NCBI RefSeq assembly: GCF_016908975.1
Contig: NZ_JAFBEX010000002.1
Span: 62,001-126,000 of the forward strand
DNA from: Neobacillus cucumis
GTDB lineage: Bacteria; Bacillota; Bacilli; Bacillales; Cytobacillaceae
Reading direction: 5' to 3'
DNA length: 64,000 bases
Part shown: in pieces, positions 1 to 8,555 of the stretch
How positions within the stretch are numbered: the first letter of the stretch is position 1
Layout of the letters: the number at the start of each line of letters is the position of its first letter
Translations under genes and position numbers: made by a program
Notes under the pieces: model-generated
Seen by the model: only the letters and a program-made list of their open reading frames with translations
Databases searched by the model: none
What the model was told of the DNA's origin: nothing

Positions 1-1
1 A

Positions 2-892
2 AGAAAAATAAGAGAAGACCACGGAATCTTGTTTAAAACACCTTTTTTAAAATATTTAAATCGAAAAATCTATGATGACTTAAATCGAACGTTTGAACAG
101 CTTGATCTTGCATCAGATGAACATGAATCAAAACTATTTCTTAGGGAGTTTAAAAATTATATCCAAACAAGAAGTATTCCAGACTTATTTAATTATTCCA
201 CATTCGGGTTCAACCACACTCAATCAGAACTCCTACTTCAGTTAGCAAACCTAGTCACCAAGATTCTTGCAACCGGATATGAACGAAATCTGTATTCTGA
301 GCAATATCGTTCTTTTTCGAAAATCTTCAAAAGCAAAATTGCGGCCATAAATCTATTGCCCCTCGACTACAAAAACTTTCTCTTCGATTATCAGGCAGAG
401 CATGATCGAGCAAAAGATGATGAAATTATCATTAAGCAAGCAGTTAATTTGGCTTATAAATATATAGAAAAGCATCGTAAGAGTGAAGAAGAAGAAGAGC
501 GGCTTCGCCTTGATTTTATAAAGTTTCTGTTATTTAATTTAAAGGAAAATCCAGATGAGTATGTGTATACGGAAGAAATATTAGATAATTTAAATGCGAT
601 TCGCGATGTAAAATTAACTCCACATAGCTTTCGGTCCACCATTGTTTCCAAGTTGCGCGATAGGGGGCTGTTAATAGCGAGCAGTAATAAAGGTTATAAA
701 TTACCTGTAAGTCTAAACGATTTATATGACTTTGTGAACCTTTCGAGTCTGACCATTCACCCCATGATTCAAAGAATCGCCAAGTGCCGAGATCAAATAC
801 TTCTTGCCACCAACAATGAAATCGACATCCTCGAGCAAAAAGAATATGATTACCTAAAAAGAATTATTGATATGGATAAATTAAAAATTTAG
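2..892 (+). CDS. Unknown protein, 3' part (gene enters from the left edge)
   Basis: The reading frame is open from base 2 to the TAG at 892. The first possible start (TTG at 29) has no Shine-Dalgarno sequence, so the gene most likely begins outside the window. I do not recognise the family. The product is largely helical and charged. A Glu/Lys/Arg-rich segment lies near residues 150-165 of the TTG-started protein. A C-terminal stretch resembling a winged helix follows (roughly residues 175-230, ending in SNKGYKLP). A hairpin terminator follows at 915-951. A DNA- or RNA-binding role is only a guess from the wing-like segment. Confidence 0.6.
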   Translation, partial: RKIREDHGILFKTPFLKYLNRKIYDDLNRTFEQLDLASDEHESKLFLREFKNYIQTRSIPDLFNYSTFGFNHTQSELLLQLANLVTKILATGYERNLYSEQYRSFSKIFKSKIAAINLLPLDYKNFLFDYQAEHDRAKDDEIIIKQAVNLAYKYIEKHRKSEEEEERLRLDFIKFLLFNLKENPDEYVYTEEILDNLNAIRDVKLTPHSFRSTIVSKLRDRGLLIASSNKGYKLPVSLNDLYDFVNLSSLTIHPMIQRIAKCRDQILLATNNEIDILEQKEYDYLKRIIDMDKLKI

Positions 893-914
893 TGTAATAG
901 TTTATTTTAATAAC

Positions 915-951
915 AAAAAGGACCTGTTCATCAGTTGAATAGGTCCTTTTA
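915..951 (+). terminator. Rho-independent terminator
   Basis: A perfect-stem hairpin with GGACCT and AGGTCC arms is followed by TTTT, just after the stop at 892. Its 25-base core is almost identical to the terminator at 8316-8340. Confidence 0.8.
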
Positions 952-1055
952 CTAATTTATGATAGAAGGGACTACATAAACACTGCATAATTTTGTATAT
1001 TTATTTAATAGAATACATCAATTAATTGGAATTTACCTTATTATTCCTAGAAATA

Positions 1056-1070
1056 TTGAAAACGCTTACT
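1056..1070 (+). promoter_or_regulatory. Candidate cre box (CcpA site) upstream of glnA
   Basis: TTGAAAACGCTTACT matches the Bacillus cre consensus WTGNAANCGNWNNCW at every defined position. It lies about 80 bp upstream of the inferred transcription start. That is the position where CcpA usually activates rather than represses. Function is inferred from sequence only. Confidence 0.5.
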
Positions 1071-1112
1071 GTGATAATGGCATAAATATTCAAAAAAATA
1101 TGCAAAAAAGGA

Positions 1113-1141
1113 TTGTCAAACTATGAATTTTAAAATATAAT
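1113..1141 (+). promoter_or_regulatory. SigA promoter of glnA
   Basis: TTGTCA (1113-1118), a 17-bp spacer and a perfect TATAAT (1136-1141) predict a start near 1148. This gives a leader of about 48 nt before the GTG start codon. Confidence 0.75.
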
Positions 1142-1156
1142 CTAGTTATTAATTGA

Positions 1157-1173
1157 TGTAACAAAATATAACA
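1157..1173 (+). promoter_or_regulatory. GlnR/TnrA-type operator
   Basis: TGTAACAAAATATAACA fits the GlnR/TnrA consensus TGTNA-N7-TNACA exactly. It sits at about +10 to +26 relative to the inferred start, downstream of the -10 box. That placement fits nitrogen-dependent repression. Confidence 0.65.
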
Positions 1174-1195
1174 TAAAATTGAGAGGTAATGTGAC

Positions 1196-2557
1196 GTGGC
1201 TAAAACACTTATTTCAAATTCATCAAAAGAAGCAACTTTAGAACAAATCAAAGAGATTATTAAAGAAAAAAGTGTAGAACTATTACACTTGCAATTTGTC
1301 GATATCGAAGGGATTTTGAAACACGTCACTGTAACAAGTGCGCAATTAGAAGATGTTGTAGAAGGAAAAATGATGTTTGATGGCTCTTCAATCAAAGGAT
1401 TTTCACCAATCAATAAATCTGACCTTTATCTTCAACCAGATTTAGCAACATTTGCTGTTCTTCCTTGGACAGAAGAAGCTGGATATTCAGAAGCTCGTTT
1501 CCTATGTTCAGCAGCAAATCCAGATGGTTCTCTTTTTGAAGGAGATACTAGAAACGTATTGAAAAGAACAGTAGAACGTGCGGCTGATAAAGGATTTACT
1601 ATTTCAGTAGGACCTGAATTAGAATTCTTCCTATTTAAAAATGATGACAATGGTTACGCAACTCAAGAACTTGGTGATAAAGCAGGTTATTTTGAGCCAT
1701 CTCCACATGATCTTGGCGAGCGTGTTCGTTTGGAAATCTATCGTGCATTAAAAGCAATGGGCTTTACAATTGAAGCTTCTCACCACGAAGTAGCAGAAGG
1801 TCAACACGAAATTAACTTCAAGTATTCTGATGCATTAACTGCAGCAGATCTTTCAACTACTTATAAGTGGGTTGTTAAAACAATTGCAAAGAAATTCGGT
1901 ATGCACGCAACTTTCATGCCAAAACCAGTTTTTGGTATTAACGGTTCAGGTATGCACGTAAACATGTCATTCTTCGAAGGAAGCGAAAATGCATTCTTCG
2001 ATCCATCTGATGATTTACAATTATCTGATAAAGCTTACCAATTTATTGCAGGTTTATTAGAAAACGTGAAGAGCTTTGTGGCGGTAACAAACCCACTAGT
2101 AAACTCTTATAAGCGTTTAGTACCTGGATACGAAGCACCATGTTATCTTGCTTGGTCTGCTTCAAACCGCTCTGCGTTAATTCGTATTCCAGCAAAAAGA
2201 GGTCTTGCAACACGTGTAGAACTACGTTGTCCAGACCCATCTGCTAACCCTTACTTAACATTTGCAGTAATTGCATCTGCAGGTTTAGATGGAATTGAAA
2301 AAGGACTACAAGCACCAGCACCAATCAATGAAGATATCTTCCATATGACTGAAGAGAAGAGAGCATTCTTGGGTATCGATAGCTTACCTGGCAGCTTAGC
2401 TGAAGCTGTAAAGGAATTAGAAGCTGGCGAAATTGCTTCTAATACACTAGGTGAACACGTATACGGCGAGTATGTTTCTATGAAAAAGGCAGAATGGGAT
2501 AGCTACCGCACTGCTGTACACACTTGGGAAATTGAAAACTATCATACTAAATTCTAA
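1196..2557 (+). CDS. glnA: Type I glutamine synthetase
   Basis: The enzyme makes glutamine from glutamate, ammonia and ATP in the cytoplasm and normally forms a dodecamer. It has 453 residues, close to the family length of about 444. Visible motifs are FDGSSIKGF (61-69), the ATP/metal region GPELEFF (139-145), the glycine-rich NGSGMH segment, KRLVPGYEAP and NRSALIRIP. A GTG start is supported by GAGAGGT about 10 bases upstream. The residue matching B. subtilis Arg62, which takes part in glutamine feedback, is Pro71 here (IKGFSPI against IEGFVRI). There is no glnR directly upstream, and the gene has its own promoter and terminator. It may therefore be a second, differently controlled glutamine synthetase. 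Confidence 0.95.
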   Translation: MAKTLISNSSKEATLEQIKEIIKEKSVELLHLQFVDIEGILKHVTVTSAQLEDVVEGKMMFDGSSIKGFSPINKSDLYLQPDLATFAVLPWTEEAGYSEARFLCSAANPDGSLFEGDTRNVLKRTVERAADKGFTISVGPELEFFLFKNDDNGYATQELGDKAGYFEPSPHDLGERVRLEIYRALKAMGFTIEASHHEVAEGQHEINFKYSDALTAADLSTTYKWVVKTIAKKFGMHATFMPKPVFGINGSGMHVNMSFFEGSENAFFDPSDDLQLSDKAYQFIAGLLENVKSFVAVTNPLVNSYKRLVPGYEAPCYLAWSASNRSALIRIPAKRGLATRVELRCPDPSANPYLTFAVIASAGLDGIEKGLQAPAPINEDIFHMTEEKRAFLGIDSLPGSLAEAVKELEAGEIASNTLGEHVYGEYVSMKKAEWDSYRTAVHTWEIENYHTKF

Positions 2558-2566
2558 TTTTTTATA

Positions 2567-2609
2567 AAAAAACGGGATAGGGCTGAAAACAGCCCTATCC
2601 CGTTTTTTT
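2567..2609 (+). terminator. Strong terminator of glnA
   Basis: A 14-bp GC-rich stem (ACGGGATAGGGCTG and its complement) with an AAAA loop is followed by seven T residues. Confidence 0.92.
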
Positions 2610-2641
2610 CTTTGAAATCAGCACCGATTCATAAGGCAATA

Positions 2642-2884
2642 TTAACAATGATGCTTACAGAGGTGCCACGCTTTCTTAAATACGCACAGTCCGAAGATAA
2701 GGAAAGCAAGGAAGCCGATTAATGCAATAAGGAAGTTGATAACAGTAACAAGGAAACCGGTTAGGCCGATTGCTCCAAGTAAAATAGTTACCCAGCCCAA
2801 TGCAACAAATACTAACCAAATTACCCCTGTTAAGAATCCAAGAAAAACTCCAAAAATTCCACAGGAAGAATGGTTATGACCCAT
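2642..2884 (-). CDS. Small membrane protein with Cys/His ends
   Basis: An 80-residue protein of unknown function. The termini carry metal-ligand-like residues (GHNHSSCG at the N-terminus, HLCKHHC at the C-terminus). Between them lie two long hydrophobic segments rich in Gly, Phe and Leu (about residues 10-40 and 45-68). The ATG is preceded at good spacing by AGGAGGTG, so it is very probably translated. It runs divergently from the germination operon. Metal binding at the membrane edge is possible but unproven. Confidence 0.7.
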   Translation of the reverse strand: MGHNHSSCGIFGVFLGFLTGVIWLVFVALGWVTILLGAIGLTGFLVTVINFLIALIGFLAFLIFGLCVFKKAWHLCKHHC

Positions 2885-3099
2885 CGATTTTCACCTCCTG
2901 CCTTTGTTTATTCAACACATTGTATGCGATTTCTTTTGGAAGTGTTTTATTGAAATAGAAAAAAGGCGAAAAACCTAAATATATCAATATAATAAAACAC
3001 GGATGATAAAGGAATATAAAATTATAGATCATAGTCAATTACATAAATATCGAAACTATGGAAAATATAAGAAATATGGTAAGAGGTGATAGAGCGTCT

Positions 3100-4602
3100 A
3101 TGTTGAAAAATTCTCGCTTGAGACAAGAAAATAGCAAAGAGGAATCAGAATCCTCCCGCACTCCTTTAGAAAACACAGCGAGGTTAAATGTTGAACAAGT
3201 TAAAGAAAAGCTTGGAAGCAGCGGAGATTTAATCAATCGCTTTATTCAGCATAACGAGAATAAATATGCCTTTGCCGTGATTCATATCGACGGAATATCT
3301 AGCACAAAAATTATTCAAGAACATATTTTAGAACCTCTTTTAACCTATAAATCATTCCTGGATGCCGGGTCATTACAGGATGAACTTGAACAAACGATAG
3401 CTATTAGCAATATTAAAGTAAAAAAGACTTTAGAAGAGGTACTTTCTGCAATCGTATCTGGAAGTACAGTCATTTTAATAGATGGTGATACGACGGCCCT
3501 AGTCCTCGACACCAAGGAGATTGAGTCACGGAGTATCACGGAACCAACGACACAAACCGTTATCCGTGGCCCAAAGGACAGTTTTACGGAAAACATCAGA
3601 ACAAATACAGCCTTAGTGAGAGGGCGGATTCAAAGCCCAAATCTACGTCTTGACTCTATGAAAATTGGAGAAGTGACGCAAACATCCGTTGAAATCATGT
3701 ATATCAAAGGCATTGCTAATGACTCTATTGTGAAGGAAGTCAAACAGCGGCTAGAGAATATTAAAATAGACGGCGTTTTGGAATCTTCTTATGTAGAAAA
3801 CTTCATCAAAGATGATAAGCATACACCTTTTCCTATGGTTCAAAATACTGAGCGTCCTGATGTTGTAGCTGGAAATTTACTAGAAGGAAGAGTAGCCATT
3901 TTTATTGGAGGGACTCCTTACGTTCTAGTTGTGCCCGTAACCTTTACACAGCTTTTTCAATCCTCCGAGGATTATTACCAAAACCAATATATCGGAAGCT
4001 TTTTAAGGCTGTTACGATTAGGGGCATTCTTATTAGCTTTATATGCACCTGCCGTATACATCGCCATGATTACCCATCATCAGGCACTTGTCCCCACAGT
4101 TTTACTTGTTAGTATTGCTGCTCAAAGGGAGGCCATTCCTTTTCCAGCCATAATCGAAGCGTTCATCATGGAGATGACGTTTGAAGTCCTAAGGGAAGCC
4201 GGAATCAGAATGCCAAGAGCCGTAGGTTCCGCTCTTTCAATCGTCGGAGCTTTAATTTTGGGACAAGCAGCGGTAGATGCAGGTTTTGTTTCAGCTGCAA
4301 TGGTAATCATTGTTTCTGTTACAGCGATTGCTAGTTTTGCACTGCCTAATTATAATCTTGGGATCACCGCACGTATCCTAAGGTTTCTACTTTTGGTTGT
4401 TGCATCGTATGCAGGGTTATATGGTGTATTAGCTGCTTCATTAATTATAGGAATGCATATGTGCGGGCTAAACTCTTTCGGGGTACCCTATCTTTACCCA
4501 GTTGCACCATTTCGACTAAAGGAGCAAAAAGACGTACTTTTTCGTTTTTCGATAGAAAGTATAGTAAATCGGTCATCTAAAGCGAAAGGTAGAAAAACAT
4601 AA
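3100..4602 (+). CDS. Spore germination receptor subunit A (GerA family)
   Basis: This is the A subunit of a germinant receptor in the inner membrane of the spore. It senses nutrients together with the B and C subunits. A soluble N-terminal domain of about 250 residues is followed by a membrane part with about five hydrophobic segments, the usual GerAA/GerKA layout. I prefer the ATG at 3100 because GAGGTGAT lies about 9 bases before it. The in-frame ATG at 3058 would add 14 residues but has no ribosome site. It is the first gene of an A-C-B operon, the same order as B. subtilis gerK. Confidence 0.9.
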   Translation: MLKNSRLRQENSKEESESSRTPLENTARLNVEQVKEKLGSSGDLINRFIQHNENKYAFAVIHIDGISSTKIIQEHILEPLLTYKSFLDAGSLQDELEQTIAISNIKVKKTLEEVLSAIVSGSTVILIDGDTTALVLDTKEIESRSITEPTTQTVIRGPKDSFTENIRTNTALVRGRIQSPNLRLDSMKIGEVTQTSVEIMYIKGIANDSIVKEVKQRLENIKIDGVLESSYVENFIKDDKHTPFPMVQNTERPDVVAGNLLEGRVAIFIGGTPYVLVVPVTFTQLFQSSEDYYQNQYIGSFLRLLRLGAFLLALYAPAVYIAMITHHQALVPTVLLVSIAAQREAIPFPAIIEAFIMEMTFEVLREAGIRMPRAVGSALSIVGALILGQAAVDAGFVSAAMVIIVSVTAIASFALPNYNLGITARILRFLLLVVASYAGLYGVLAASLIIGMHMCGLNSFGVPYLYPVAPFRLKEQKDVLFRFSIESIVNRSSKAKGRKT

Positions 4603-4618
4603 GAATGAGGAATAAGGA

Positions 4619-5803
4619 ATGAGAGCAAAATTAGTACTCCCTTTTATAGGTTTATTAGCGATTCTCTCTGGTTGCTCCAATTACAAAGAAATAAACGAGT
4701 TAGCGATTGTCCTTGGAGTAGGAATTGATTATATTCCGGATAAAAACATGTATGAGGTTACCTACCAAGTAGTCAAACCTAGTGAAAATGCTGCCAAAGG
4801 GACTGGCTCTGGTTCTACTCCTGTTATTAATTATGAAGCAACCGGTAAAACACTGAATGAAGCAGCTGGGAATTCGGCTAATTTTTTTTCACGTCAGAAT
4901 ATATATTCTCACATTCAGCTAGTAATCATCGGTGAACGTTTGGCTAAAAAGGAAAGCTTGAACTTTATTTTTGATATATTTGAGCGAGATGCTGGGGTCC
5001 GGGTCAATGTACCGGTTTTAATTGCACGTGGAGCAGGTGTAAAAACCACAATGGATATGCTCTCAACAGTTGATAAGATTCCCGTACAAGCACTTTCCGG
5101 AAAAGTAAAAAACGCCTCAGAGACGTTAGGAGAACATGGTCAGACTAAAATTTATGAAGTAATTGAGGATTTAACGAGTGAAGGTTCAGAACCTGCGATT
5201 AGTGGAGTAAGTGTAATAGGCAGCAAGAAAGTTGGTGCTCGAAATGAAAATTTAGAAACGATGGAAAAGACATTTACAAAACTTAATGGTGTATCCATTT
5301 TTAGAGAAGGGAAACTAGTTGGATGGATGGATGGAAAAAAGACAAAGTCCTTGCAAATTATTGATAATAAATTAAAAAATACAAACTTGAGATTTCATTG
5401 TGACGAGAAACGGTATAACAATATTACCATTAATCAATTAAAAAATGATACGAAAGTCGATATCCAAAACAGTCAAGCGATAATTACCGTTAATACGAAG
5501 GCCTATGGATATATTGTTGAATTATTATGCAATAAGGATATTAGCAAACGTCAGATTATTAAGGAATATGAGGAAAAAGCAGAAAAGGAATTGAAAAAGG
5601 AAATAACGGATGGAATTTTGGCTGCACAAAATTTGAAAAGTGATGTATTCGGATTCGGAGAGATTTTACACGCCACTCAACCTAAAAAGTGGAAAGAATC
5701 TAGACGCAAATGGGATCAATTATTTTCCCAGGCGAAAATAAATGTAAAAGTGAATGTATCGATTGAAGAGACAGGAATGCGAATTAAGCCTTATCCTTAT
5801 TAA
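4619..5803 (+). CDS. Spore germination receptor subunit C, lipoprotein (GerC family)
   Basis: A 394-residue lipoprotein subunit of the receptor, anchored on the outer face of the inner spore membrane. The signal peptide ends in a lipobox (LLAILSGC), with the lipidated Cys near residue 19. The rest is a soluble Ger(x)C fold ending in a lysine/glutamate-rich helix and a beta strand (KINVKVNVSI). It starts 16 bases after the A gene, with an AGGAAT-type site just before the ATG. It is placed between A and B. Confidence 0.9.
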   Translation: MRAKLVLPFIGLLAILSGCSNYKEINELAIVLGVGIDYIPDKNMYEVTYQVVKPSENAAKGTGSGSTPVINYEATGKTLNEAAGNSANFFSRQNIYSHIQLVIIGERLAKKESLNFIFDIFERDAGVRVNVPVLIARGAGVKTTMDMLSTVDKIPVQALSGKVKNASETLGEHGQTKIYEVIEDLTSEGSEPAISGVSVIGSKKVGARNENLETMEKTFTKLNGVSIFREGKLVGWMDGKKTKSLQIIDNKLKNTNLRFHCDEKRYNNITINQLKNDTKVDIQNSQAIITVNTKAYGYIVELLCNKDISKRQIIKEYEEKAEKELKKEITDGILAAQNLKSDVFGFGEILHATQPKKWKESRRKWDQLFSQAKINVKVNVSIEETGMRIKPYPY

Positions 5804-5823
5804 TCTAGGAGTGGAAATACGGC

Positions 5824-6924
5824 ATGCAACAGGCAAACATCAATGGATTTCAGTTGTTTAGCGTTATTTTTTTATTTGAATTAGGAAGTGCTATACTGCT
5901 GGGGATGGCTGGAGAAGCAAAACAGGATGCATGGATTACTATTCTTTTAGGAATAGTCTCCGGCTGTGTGCTATATCTTGTATTTACAAAGTTAAATGAT
6001 TTGTTTCCATCCATGCCTTTGACTAGTTACATTCCAAAAATCTTGGGACGTTATGCAGGTACTTTGTTTGCATTTTTATATGTTGGTTACTTTATGTACA
6101 TTGCTTCGAGAGTATTGCGCGATTTCGAAGAACTTTTAATCATGACGGCCTACCGTTCAAGTTCGCTTCTAACCATTGGGATTATTATGGTGATATGTGT
6201 AATGTATGCTGCTTATAAAGGGATTGAGGTATTTTTTCGTATCTCAGAACTATGTCTTTTTATCATCCTGTTCATACTGATTCTTCTTGTGATTTTTGAA
6301 TTTGCAAGTGGAATTATTAGATTAAATCATCTCCAACCAATATTAGAAAACGGTTGGCGTCCGATTTTTAAGTCATTTTTTCCGACGACGTTAACATTCC
6401 CATTTGGTGAAATGGTCACCTTTACGATGTTATTACCATTCTTAGATAAACAAGATAGAGCCAGGAAAATAGGGATTATGGGTGTTACCATAAGCGGGGG
6501 AGTTTTATTACTATTTACCCTCTTAAACATATTGATAGCAGGTGCAGATATTACATCGCGTTCCTCATTTCCTATTCTCACAGCAGTTGGTTATATCAAC
6601 ATAGCTGATTTTGTACAGAGGCTAGATACGGTAGTCATCATTAGCATGGTATTATTGGGGTTCGTAAAAATAACAGTGTTTTTCATCTGTGCGATTATTG
6701 GGGCAGCTGATGTATTTAAGTTGAAACAGCCGAAGAAATTGATTTATCCAATGGGATTCATTCTTTTAATTGCCTCCCGAATCATTGCTTCCAATTATAT
6801 TGAACATCTAGATGAAGGATTACATGTTGTACCATATTATCTACATCTTCCTTTTCAATTCATAATACCCACCTTATTATTTCTGATTGCCATTATCCAA
6901 AGAAAATTTACTCCTCAAACGTAG
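5824..6924 (+). CDS. Spore germination receptor subunit B (GerB permease family)
   Basis: A 366-residue integral membrane protein with about ten hydrophobic segments, of the endospore germination permease (APC-like) family. The B subunit is generally held to bind the germinant. It begins 20 bases after the C gene behind GGAGTGG. Its last 17 bases overlap the 3' end of the convergent small gene at 6908-7147. No strong terminator is visible between them. Confidence 0.9.
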   Translation: MQQANINGFQLFSVIFLFELGSAILLGMAGEAKQDAWITILLGIVSGCVLYLVFTKLNDLFPSMPLTSYIPKILGRYAGTLFAFLYVGYFMYIASRVLRDFEELLIMTAYRSSSLLTIGIIMVICVMYAAYKGIEVFFRISELCLFIILFILILLVIFEFASGIIRLNHLQPILENGWRPIFKSFFPTTLTFPFGEMVTFTMLLPFLDKQDRARKIGIMGVTISGGVLLLFTLLNILIAGADITSRSSFPILTAVGYINIADFVQRLDTVVIISMVLLGFVKITVFFICAIIGAADVFKLKQPKKLIYPMGFILLIASRIIASNYIEHLDEGLHVVPYYLHLPFQFIIPTLLFLIAIIQRKFTPQT

Positions 6925-7147
6925 ACTTAGAAGATTGTCTTTTTTTAAAGTAGGTTTTGGACAAGGAAATAATAAGTGGTGAGAAAAACAGAAAGATAAG
7001 GAACAGCTCCTCACCTGTCATTTTTTGTTTAATTAGTAAAAAGCCATGAAGAGTATCCATAAAAGTTAAGCCTTGTAGAATATCTAATAAAGTAGCAACG
7101 GCCATCACCAGAAGAAATAAGAGGATATAAATGAAAAGATGTTTCAT
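6908..7147 (-). CDS. Small membrane protein, unknown
   Basis: A 79-residue protein with two hydrophobic segments (about residues 4-24 and 46-62) and a basic, serine-rich C-terminus (KKRQSSKSTFEE). The ATG at 7147 has AAAGGG about 9 bases upstream. An in-frame GTG at 7156 is less well placed. It overlaps the germination permease gene tail to tail. Small genes are often found at the ends of ger operons in Bacillus, but no family was recognised here. Confidence 0.55.
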   Translation of the reverse strand: MKHLFIYILLFLLVMAVATLLDILQGLTFMDTLHGFLLIKQKMTGEELFLIFLFFSPLIISLSKTYFKKRQSSKSTFEE

Positions 7148-7320
7148 CGTGTACACCCTTTGAACAGTTTTACTTTATTATATGAGAAACAACAAGTGAC
7201 TATCCAAAAAGAAGTGAAAAACTCCCATTCATCAATTTGTTGATTTTTGGACACACAGCTATGAATTAATATGTGATATTCTGAACATAAATTACTCAAT
7301 TAACTTTTGGAGGTTTTGAA

Positions 7321-7563
7321 ATGAGCTGTGGATGTACATCAAAATTAAAAAACGGAAAAGATGTTTGTGACCATGTAAAAAGTAAAGCGAAGGAAAACTT
7401 TCCACCCCAAGTGGCACACATCATTACATGTGAGTGCGGTGAAAGCTTTACATTACAAACAATTGTTATGAACTGTCCTAATTGTAATATGACCTATGCA
7501 GTAACACCATGTGGGTCAGCTGATAAAAACAATATAAAGGCAGCAGGTATCAATTATGCCTAA
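7321..7563 (+). CDS. Small zinc-ribbon-like protein
   Basis: An 80-residue protein starting MSCGCTSK. It contains two further cysteine pairs (CECGES and CPNC), the spacing of a zinc ribbon. Additional single Cys and His residues are present (DVCDH, TPCGS). TGGAGG lies at good spacing before the ATG, and a terminator follows at 7579-7633. The function is unknown; metal binding is inferred from the cysteine pairs. Confidence 0.7.
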   Translation: MSCGCTSKLKNGKDVCDHVKSKAKENFPPQVAHIITCECGESFTLQTIVMNCPNCNMTYAVTPCGSADKNNIKAAGINYA

Positions 7564-7578
7564 ACAATAATAACGAAG

Positions 7579-7633
7579 TAAGCTGTAAACATTTGTTTCG
7601 ATTTAGATTCGAATCGGATGTTTACAGCTTTTT
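7579..7633 (+). terminator. Terminator
   Basis: The arms AAGCTGTAAACAT and ATGTTTACAGCTT form a 13-bp stem followed by a short T run. Confidence 0.85.
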
Positions 7634-7737
7634 CATATGCATAAAAAAAGCTATTCTTCGAATTGTATGCTAACATAAGATTCTAACTAAAATAGTACAT
7701 AGAAATGAATGAAACTAATAAAAGGAGTAACTAACAC

Positions 7738-8304
7738 ATGAGTAAATTTTCCGAAAATGCTGCGCTACTAGTTATGGATTTGCAAAACGGTATTGTTTCA
7801 CGTTATGAAGATAAACAGGATGTACTTCTTCTTTTCCAGAAAGCTGTGGAAGCAGCGCGCCAAAATAATATTCCGGTTATTTTTGTTCGTGTGGCCTTTA
7901 GTGAAGGCTATCCTGAAAATAATTCACGGAATAGAATGTTTTCTGCTTTGTCTCACCTTGGGGGCATGACTGTCATTGATCCTGGAACGCAAATTCACGA
8001 ATCACTAAAACCCCAACCGAACGAACCGGTGGTAACAAAGTTCCGAGTTAGTGCTTTTGCCGGGAGCAATCTTGAAGTTATTCTCCGATCAAAGCAAATT
8101 GACACGCTAATCCTTAGTGGAATTGCCACAAGTGGTGTTGTTTTATCAACTGTAAGAGAAGCGGCAGATAAAGATTATGCCATTACGGTACTTTCAGATG
8201 CATGTCTCGATGCTGATCCTGAAGTTCATCGTGTTCTCACCGAAAAAGTATTCCCGCGTCAAGCTGATGTTTTAACAGTAGCGGATTGGATTGAGTCTTT
8301 ATGA
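7738..8304 (+). CDS. Isochorismatase-family hydrolase lacking the usual nucleophilic Cys
   Basis: A 188-residue protein with the isochorismatase/cysteine-hydrolase fold. Two of the three family catalytic positions are seen: Asp14 (LVMDLQNG) and Lys101 (VVTKFRVSAF). The third, normally Cys in the motif TxxCV, is Val134 (ATSGVVLST). The protein therefore cannot use the nicotinamidase-type thiol mechanism. It may be an isochorismatase-like or non-amidase member. The start has AAAGGAG 10-12 bases upstream. It stands alone between two terminators. The substrate is unknown. Confidence 0.85.
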   Translation: MSKFSENAALLVMDLQNGIVSRYEDKQDVLLLFQKAVEAARQNNIPVIFVRVAFSEGYPENNSRNRMFSALSHLGGMTVIDPGTQIHESLKPQPNEPVVTKFRVSAFAGSNLEVILRSKQIDTLILSGIATSGVVLSTVREAADKDYAITVLSDACLDADPEVHRVLTEKVFPRQADVLTVADWIESL

Positions 8305-8308
8305 TGAG

Positions 8309-8349
8309 AGAAATTGACCTGTTCATCAGTTGAACAGGTCAATTTATTT
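8309..8349 (+). terminator. Terminator
   Basis: The stem AATTGACCTGTTCA/TGAACAGGTCAATT is followed by a T-rich stretch. The 8316-8340 core matches 921-945 at 24 of 25 bases. Confidence 0.85.
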
Positions 8350-8415
8350 TCTGTTTTTATATCCACCATAAGAATATGCAAAACTACTGTTTTATTTTTA
8401 TTAAATAATTTTAAT

Positions 8416-8444
8416 TTGACAAAAAGGTAATATCATTATAAGAT
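8416..8444 (+). promoter_or_regulatory. SigA promoter of the zinc-binding lipoprotein gene
   Basis: A perfect TTGACA (8416-8421) lies 17 bp from TAAGAT (8439-8444), or 15 bp from TATAAG (8437-8442). The Zur-type box begins 6-8 bases downstream. Confidence 0.65.
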
Positions 8445-8446
8445 AC

Positions 8447-8467
8447 AATTCGTAATATTTACGATTT
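8447..8467 (+). promoter_or_regulatory. Zur-type operator
   Basis: The core TCGTAATATTTACGA (8450-8464) is a 15-base dyad with one mismatch from the Bacillus Zur box TCGTAATNATTACGA. A second, partial copy (TCGTAATGATTCCTG, 8518-8532) lies between the promoter and the ribosome site. Zinc-dependent repression is inferred. Confidence 0.7.
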
Positions 8468-8555
8468 GCATATATCTCATAAACTATATTTCTTACTAAC
8501 TGATTATATTAAATAAATCGTAATGATTCCTGTTTTAGAGAGGGGAATAAACAAC

